Of a stretch of DNA of 7,761 bases, positions 1-7,761 are shown one piece after another (within the stretch, counting starts at the first letter, position 1; each line of letters opens with the position of its first letter). Both the position numbers and the translations under genes were made by a program. Origin of the DNA: Deinococcus rhizophilus (GTDB lineage: Bacteria > Deinococcota > Deinococci > Deinococcales > Deinococcaceae); contig NZ_JASNGB010000138.1 of the NCBI RefSeq assembly GCF_030271215.1, positions 1 through 7,761 of the forward strand, written 5' to 3'. The notes below the pieces were generated by a model, which was not told the origin of the DNA, did no database searches, and saw only the letters and a program-made list of their open reading frames with translations.

Positions 1-40
1 AGGCTCTAAGCCTCTCGTGCGTCCCCCACGCGTCACCCTG

Positions 41-75
41 AGAAGAAGACACCCCCGGCCCCGGCTGGGGGTTTT
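41..75. terminator. Hairpin terminator after the small membrane-protein gene, possibly bidirectional
   Basis: Bases 52-59 pair with 64-71 (eight pairs, one of them G-T) around a four-base loop. Read on the minus strand, the hairpin starts five bases after the TAA stop at 77-79 and is followed by a T-rich tail (TGTCTTCTTCT, 51 to 41). Read on the plus strand, it is followed by GTTTTGTT, so it could also stop a plus-strand transcript entering from the left. Bases 1-40 hold no gene I can support. Confidence 0.7.
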
Positions 76-76
76 G

Positions 77-571
77 TTAGCCGCCCTCTGCCCCGGCTCT
101 CCGCTCCCGCCGCCCGGCCAACTCGGCTGCGGCCAGCGCGGGCAGCAGGCTCAGCAGCAGCCCGGCGGCGATCCCGGACGCCACCGCTCCCCTCTGCTCC
201 AGCGGCAGCCCGCGCCCCAGCAGGGCAGTCAGGCCCGCTCCTCCCAGCGCCAGCAGCAGCACGGCCAGCAGGCCCACCCCCCACGACACCCAGCGTGACT
301 CGCCCGGCCAGCGCCTGCGCCGGGGCAGGGCACATACCAGCCCCACCAGCAGGCCCACGATCAGGAAGATGTTCGAGAAACCGACGGTCAGCGGGTCTAT
401 GAGCTCCGAGGGGGCCGACTCCCACGTCAGCAGCGGCCACAGCCCGGCGACCACCCAGGCGGGCCAGCCCAGCGCTCCCAGCACCCGCGCCGGGGCGGGC
501 CGCAGCTGCAGCAGCCCCAGCACCACCGCGCAGGTCAGCAGGACGCCCAGCACTCCTCCCAGCAGGCTCAT
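77..571 (-). CDS. Hypothetical small integral membrane protein (164 aa)
   Basis: I do not recognise this family. The 164-residue protein is very hydrophobic, with about five likely membrane segments near residues 3-22, 31-50, 62-82, 93-118 and 127-148. A basic cluster (RRRR, about 84-87) lies between segments three and four, and a charged tail (GRRERR, about 153-158) ends it. Both basic stretches would sit in the cytoplasm under the positive-inside rule. No catalytic motif is visible. It starts at ATG 571, with GGTGAG about eight bases upstream as a possible ribosome site. It lies 84 bp downstream of the iron-binding-protein gene on the same strand and could be co-transcribed with it, but it lacks the permease coupling motif and is not the missing iron permease. 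A terminator follows at once. The reading frame is probably real; the function is unknown. Confidence 0.65.
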   Translation of the reverse strand: MSLLGGVLGVLLTCAVVLGLLQLRPAPARVLGALGWPAWVVAGLWPLLTWESAPSELIDPLTVGFSNIFLIVGLLVGLVCALPRRRRWPGESRWVSWGVGLLAVLLLALGGAGLTALLGRGLPLEQRGAVASGIAAGLLLSLLPALAAAELAGRRERRAGAEGG

Positions 572-630
572 GTCCGTATCTCACCACGAGCGGAGGAGGC
601 CCCACCCGCAGGCGAGACCTCCCCTTTGAT

Positions 631-654
631 GCTGGCGGCTGGAAGCTGGCCGCT
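631..654. repeat. Heptameric tandem repeat GCTGGNN with internal hairpin
   Basis: GCTGG occurs three times at exactly seven-base spacing (631, 638, 645), and a further GCT follows at 652. Within it, GCGGC at 635-639 can pair with GCCGC at 649-653 over a nine-base loop. It lies one base downstream of the fbpA stop codon on the minus strand. There is no T-tract on the minus-strand exit side, so a classical intrinsic terminator is unlikely. It may be a 3'-end stabilising element or one copy of a dispersed intergenic repeat. Confidence 0.45.
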
Positions 655-655
655 C

Positions 656-1648
656 TTACAGCAGCCCCGCCTCCCGCAGCAGCCGCTGCGCCCGCTCGAT
701 GTTCTTGGGCAGCGCGGTGGGGGCCACGCGTGGGCTGCGCTTGGTCACGTCGCTGAAGGGCAGCATGGTGGTGGGCTGGATGATGTTGCCGATCACCGGG
801 TACTCGAAGTTCACGCTCAGGAAGAAGGTCTGGGCGTCCTTGCCGACCAGCGTCCCCAGGAAGCGGGTGGCGGCCGCGCGGTTCTTGCTCGTCTTCAGCA
901 GGGCCGCGCCCGTCGCGTTGCCCAGGTTGCCGATGTCGCCGTTCTTGAAGAAGTAGGTCTCGACGGGGTAGTTCAGGCGGTTGACGCGCTGGACGTAGTA
1001 GTGGTTGGTCAGCGCCACGTCGATCTCGCCCGCCCGCATGGCCTCCAGCATCCCCACGTTGCTGGTCTTGTAGTCCTTGGGGGTAAGCGCCTTCATGCCC
1101 GCGAGCCACGTCCGGGTGGTGGCCTCGCCGTGCTTGGCGATCATGCCCGCCAGGAAGTCCTGGAAGGAGGGGTAGCTCACCGTCCAGCCGATGCGCCCCT
1201 TGAGTGAGGTCATCTTGGGCAGGTCGAGGATGCTGTCGGGCAGGTTGCCCGGCTTGACCTTGTTCGGGTTGTAGGCCAGCACCCGGAAGCGCACGGTGGT
1301 GGGCAGCCAGGAGCGGTCGTCGGGCACGTAGTCGGGGGCCACGCCGCGCACCATCGCGGAGGTCAGCTTCAGGAACTTGCCGTCCTCGGCGAGTTCGCCC
1401 AGCGCCCCCACGCTGTTGCCCCAGAACACGTCGGCGGGGCTGCGGCTCCCTTCTTCCCGCAGCGCGGCCACCAGCTGGCTGTCGGTGCCGTAGCGCACGT
1501 TGACCTTGATCCCGGTCGAGCGCTCGAACTGCTGGACGATGGGGTCCACGAAGGTCTTGGCGCGGCCGGAGTACACGGTGATCTGGCCCTGGGCCAGCGA
1601 GCTTCCGGAGAGCAGCAGGGCGGCCGAGGCGAGCAGGAAACGCTTCAT
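656..1648 (-). CDS. fbpA: Ferric-iron ABC transporter periplasmic binding protein, FbpA/FutA type
   Basis: The 330-residue exported protein should capture ferric iron outside the membrane and hand it to an FbpB permease. Residues 1-19 form a signal peptide (MKRF, hydrophobic core, likely cut after SLA). The mature protein opens with the FbpA-like strand ITVYSGRAK (23-31), and PADVFWGN (71-78) and YNPNK (126-130) are typical of extracellular solute-binding family 1. The adjacent tyrosines of NHYYVQR (Tyr217-Tyr218) match the iron-binding pair of FbpA proteins. The His and Glu ligands of Neisseria FbpA appear to be Ala30 and Asn78 here, so binding probably relies on tyrosines plus an anion, as reported for the Thermus-type protein. 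ATG 1648 is chosen because the signal peptide begins there; starting at 1684 would prepend 12 residues and run through the -10 box into the -35 box. No permease or ATPase gene is adjacent. The ferric assignment rests on homology. Confidence 0.9.
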   Translation of the reverse strand: MKRFLLASAALLLSGSSLAQGQITVYSGRAKTFVDPIVQQFERSTGIKVNVRYGTDSQLVAALREEGSRSPADVFWGNSVGALGELAEDGKFLKLTSAMVRGVAPDYVPDDRSWLPTTVRFRVLAYNPNKVKPGNLPDSILDLPKMTSLKGRIGWTVSYPSFQDFLAGMIAKHGEATTRTWLAGMKALTPKDYKTSNVGMLEAMRAGEIDVALTNHYYVQRVNRLNYPVETYFFKNGDIGNLGNATGAALLKTSKNRAAATRFLGTLVGKDAQTFFLSVNFEYPVIGNIIQPTTMLPFSDVTKRSPRVAPTALPKNIERAQRLLREAGLL

Positions 1649-1655
1649 GGGGCGA

Positions 1656-1684
1656 ATCCTAAGTAAGTTGGTCGGAATTGTCAA
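1656..1684 (-). promoter_or_regulatory. Near-consensus sigma-70-type promoter of fbpA
   Basis: On the minus strand a perfect TTGACA (-35, bases 1684-1679) is followed by a 17-base spacer and TAGGAT (-10, 1661-1656; four of six consensus bases). Only seven bases separate the -10 box from the ATG at 1648, so transcription would begin at or within a base or two of the start codon. This gives fbpA a promoter independent of ddl, which ends 66 bp upstream. AGGA within the -10 box could act as a Shine-Dalgarno only on a transcript reading through from ddl. No clear Fur or DtxR operator is recognisable by eye. Confidence 0.72.
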
Positions 1685-1714
1685 GACACCGGACGGGAGT
1701 GCAGGGGCGGGCTC

Positions 1715-2734
<1,020 letters not shown>

Positions 2735-2813
2735 CGCGGGGCAGTATGCCACCCGCCGGGGCAGCCCCCCCAAGGTCCCTTGAAACCTCTCACATGCCCC
2801 GCTCAGGCTGCGC

Positions 2814-2819
2814 TATGAT
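2814..2819 (+). promoter_or_regulatory. Candidate -10 box of the peptide-transporter operon
   Basis: TATGAT matches five of six bases of the sigma-70 -10 consensus and stands out in the GC-rich 169-bp divergent region. No good -35 lies at 16-18 bases; the TTGAAA at 2780-2785 is 28 bases upstream, which is too far. An activator may therefore be needed, or the promoter is weak. Transcription from here would begin near 2826 and leave a leader of about 78 bases before the ATG at 2904. Confidence 0.45.
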
Positions 2820-2887
2820 TGTCCTCGTCTGACATCCACAGTTCCCGGCCCGGCCTCCCTGCCGGACCACGGCGCAGCACTCCGATC

Positions 2888-2901
2888 TGCCTCAGGAGGC
2901 A
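2888..2901 (+). promoter_or_regulatory. Ribosome binding site inside a 14-bp palindrome
   Basis: AGGAGG at 2894-2899 is a full Shine-Dalgarno sequence four bases before the ATG at 2904. It is embedded in the inverted repeat TGCCTC-AG-GAGGCA, which as RNA can form a five-pair hairpin with loop CAGG. A second leader hairpin (CCGGC 2850-2854 with GCCGG 2861-2865) exposes CCTCCC, which could also pair with the GGAGG. Ribosome access could thus be modulated, or the dyad could bind a repressor. That it sets the start codon is firm; a regulatory role is conjecture. Confidence 0.6.
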
Positions 2902-2903
2902 CC

Positions 2904-4640
<1,737 letters not shown>

Positions 4641-4661
4641 GCCGCGCCCGGTTTGTGCGGC
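4641..4661 (+). terminator. First stem-loop directly after the binding-protein stop codon
   Basis: The hairpin begins on the base after the TGA at 4638-4640. Bases 4641-4647 pair with 4655-4661 (seven pairs, one G-T) around a seven-base loop. No T-tract follows; a second, larger hairpin starts two bases later. It is probably part of a composite 3'-end structure that limits read-through or blocks exonuclease decay of the upstream message. Confidence 0.5.
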
Positions 4662-4662
4662 A

Positions 4663-4694
4663 GGGGGGGACGGTCCGGGTGGGCCGTCCTCCCC
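4663..4694 (+). terminator. Long stem-loop between binding-protein and permease genes
   Basis: Bases 4663-4676 pair with 4681-4694, a continuous 14-pair stem including two G-T pairs, closed by a GGGT loop. This is the strongest secondary structure I see in the window. The exit side is TCCCCTTGG, not a T-run, so an efficient intrinsic terminator is uncertain. In many ABC operons a stem-loop here lets the binding protein be made in excess over the membrane subunits. That known arrangement is the most likely explanation. Confidence 0.68.
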
Positions 4695-4699
4695 TCCCC

Positions 4700-4729
4700 T
4701 TGGTCCGTCGGGGCGGCCCCCTGTATGGT
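4700..4729 (+). promoter_or_regulatory. Possible internal promoter for the permease genes
   Basis: TTGGTC (4700-4705; three of six consensus bases) and TATGGT (4724-4729; four of six) are separated by 18 bases, just past the large stem-loop. Transcription would start near 4736, giving a leader of about 107 bases before the permease ATG at 4843. The match is moderate, and chance occurrence is possible. The rest of the gap to 4842 holds no open reading frame I can support. Confidence 0.3.
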
Positions 4730-4842
4730 GGAGTGCTGACGCTTTTTCCCGCCTCACCTGCGTTCATCACAGGACCCTGACCAGGGGCGAGAATCAGCGC
4801 CGACTCCCGGACCACCGGAGACTCCCCCTTTCCGAGGTTTTC

Positions 4843-6887
<2,045 letters not shown>

Positions 6888-6913
6888 GCTTCCGCGCCCC
6901 TGCCCGCCCCTGG

Positions 6914-6941
6914 CCTCCTCGCCGGGGGAGGTTTCACTTGG
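6914..6941. terminator. Hairpin terminator between convergent genes
   Basis: Bases 6914-6920 pair with 6925-6931 (seven pairs, one T-G) around loop GCCG, followed on the plus strand by TTTCACTT. It lies 26 bases after the TGA of the second permease and just outside the stop codon (6934-6936) of the opposing acetyltransferase gene. It best fits the plus-strand operon. On the minus strand there is no T-tail, so any stop signal for the acetyltransferase would be weaker. Confidence 0.7.
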
Positions 6942-7461
6942 CCCGCGCCCAGACGGTGAGGTCGCCGTCGTCCCTGTCCCAGTCGGTGCCCACCCGCCCG
7001 AAGCCCAGCTTCTCCAGCACGCGGGCGCTCGCGGGGTTGATGAGGGCGGTCCGGGCCGTGACCCGCCGCACCCCCGGGCGGGCGAGGAGGGCCGTCACCA
7101 GAACGCCGACCGCCTCGGTCGCGTAGCCCCGGCCCCAGGCGGCGGGATTCAGGCCGTAGCCGATCTCCACGTCGCCCGCCTCGTCGAGCGTGCCGCCCCC
7201 CCTGGCCCCCATCTGGCCGACGGCGGCTGCGGTCGCCCGCTCGACGAGGGTGGCGCTCCAGCGTTCGCGCTCCGGGTCGAAGGCCGCGAGGCGGGCGGGC
7301 AGCAGCGGCAGCAGGTCACCGGGCCACGCCGGGGGGTAGGTCACGGTGAGGGGGCCGTCCGGGGTGGTCAGGGTCGCCGTGAAGGGGGCCTGCGCGAGCC
7401 GACCCGCGAGCACTTCACGGGTCAGGGGGACGAGAATCAGGCGGGGGGTGCGGGCATACAT
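6934..7461 (-). CDS. GNAT-family N-acetyltransferase, RimJ/RimL type
   Basis: The 175-residue cytoplasmic protein should transfer an acetyl group from acetyl-CoA to an amine, either a protein N-terminus or a small molecule. The N-terminal [10 protein letters not shown] (5-14) is the usual first strand of the RimJ/RimL branch. [21 protein letters not shown] (98-118) is motif A, with the pyrophosphate-binding loop at WGRGYATEA (109-117). The stretch [17 protein letters not shown] (142-158) is motif B, with the Asn and Ser found in active family members. Length fits the family. ATG 7461 is preferred; the in-frame start at 7566 would add a Pro/Gly-rich leader without family character and overlap the upstream gene. 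No convincing Shine-Dalgarno is seen, and TACCCT about eight bases upstream is only a weak -10. The acetyl acceptor cannot be deduced. It lies 53 bp downstream of the partial membrane-protein gene, possibly co-transcribed with it. Confidence 0.88.
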   Translation of the reverse strand: MYARTPRLILVPLTREVLAGRLAQAPFTATLTTPDGPLTVTYPPAWPGDLLPLLPARLAAFDPERERWSATLVERATAAAVGQMGARGGGTLDEAGDVEIGYGLNPAAWGRGYATEAVGVLVTALLARPGVRRVTARTALINPASARVLEKLGFGRVGTDWDRDDGDLTVWARAK

Positions 7462-7514
7462 GGCCGCAGGGTAAGGCGGACCTGCGGGGCAAGGCGTCGG
7501 CCAGATGGCGAGGG

Positions 7515-7761
7515 TCAGGCCCGCCGTGCGCCCGCCGCGTGGACCCAGACCGGCACCCGGCTCCACGCGGCGGCGTAGCCCAGCCCGGCCAGCGCCCAGA
7601 GCGTCCCCACGGCCAGAGGTTGCGCGAACAGGGTGCAGCCCAGCAGGAAGGGGACGGCGGGGACCCCGCCCGACTGCAGGGCGGCGGTCAGGACGGCGCG
7701 GGCGGGGGCCTGTCCGGGATCGCGGGCCGCCGAGTGCGCCAGCCGCAGGACCAGCCCGGCG
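7515..7761 (-). CDS. C-terminal part of an unidentified membrane protein (5' end outside window)
   Basis: Reading the minus strand from the right edge gives 81 residues in frame, ending at the TGA at 7515-7517; the start lies beyond the window. The visible part begins [20 protein letters not shown], then has two hydrophobic stretches near residues 33-51 and 52-66 ([20 protein letters not shown] region), consistent with membrane helices. It ends in a short basic tail (HAAGARRA). The frame shows strong G/C at third positions and sensible membrane-protein composition, unlike the Arg/Gly/Pro-rich alternative frames, so I take it as real. No family could be assigned from this fragment. Confidence 0.55.
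   Translation of the reverse strand, partial: AGLVLRLAHSAARDPGQAPARAVLTAALQSGGVPAVPFLLGCTLFAQPLAVGTLWALAGLGYAAAWSRVPVWVHAAGARRA

Noticed and set aside
1..40. Possible end of a plus-strand gene entering from the left (TAA at 7-9)
   Set aside because: Only two codons would be visible, so nothing can be said about coding.
33..1109. 358-codon minus-strand frame across the small membrane protein and fbpA
   Set aside because: It runs through the stop and intergenic gap of two better genes in a different frame, and its product is Arg/Ala/Gly/Pro-rich low-complexity sequence.
2743..2773. Promoter for ddl with TTGGGG (2768-2773) and CATACT (2743-2748) on the minus strand
   Set aside because: The -35 half is poor and the spacer would be 19 bases. 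Only the -10-like box is noted with ddl; the evidence is too weak for a separate feature.
4775..4786. Short inverted repeat CCCT-gacc-AGGG in the permease leader
   Set aside because: Four pairs only, expected by chance in GC-rich DNA, with no T-run and no link to a start codon.

Overview
The window is a high-GC bacterial chromosomal segment that looks like Deinococcus or a close relative. The reasons are the strong G/C preference at third codon positions, a Thermus/Deinococcus-style iron-binding protein, and a near-consensus promoter so close to its start codon that the transcript would be leaderless or nearly so, a common arrangement in that phylum. The genus call is inference from protein resemblance and base composition. 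No marker gene is present.

Layout. On the minus strand from 77 to 2734, in transcription order, lie ddl (D-alanine--D-alanine ligase), an FbpA-type ferric-iron substrate-binding protein with its own promoter, and an unrecognised small membrane protein followed by a hairpin terminator. A 169-bp divergent intergenic region (2735-2903) separates ddl from a plus-strand peptide-transporter operon: a family 5 substrate-binding protein (2904-4640), a 202-bp gap with two back-to-back stem-loops and a possible second promoter, then two permeases (4843-5865 and 5865-6887) that share one base at the stop/start junction. A hairpin terminator at 6914-6931 ends the operon. Convergent to it, on the minus strand, are a RimJ/RimL-type GNAT acetyltransferase (6934-7461) and the C-terminal 81 residues of a membrane protein cut by the right edge (7515-7761).

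How it works together. The plus-strand genes supply the binding protein and both membrane subunits of a dipeptide/oligopeptide ABC importer, but no ATPase. The operon is closed by a terminator and an opposing gene, so the ATPases must be encoded elsewhere. The iron-binding protein likewise has no permease or ATPase beside it. Ddl makes the D-Ala-D-Ala end of the peptidoglycan stem peptide. Its position divergent from a peptide importer allows a speculative link to cell-wall peptide recycling, but nothing in the sequence proves it.

I found no mobile element, CRISPR array, tRNA, rRNA or obviously novel system. The points worth a second look are regulatory: the fbpA promoter, the paired stem-loops between binding protein and permease, a palindrome containing the Shine-Dalgarno sequence of the binding-protein gene, and a heptameric repeat at the fbpA 3' end. 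Paired cysteines in the exported parts of the transporter are a further, structural point.
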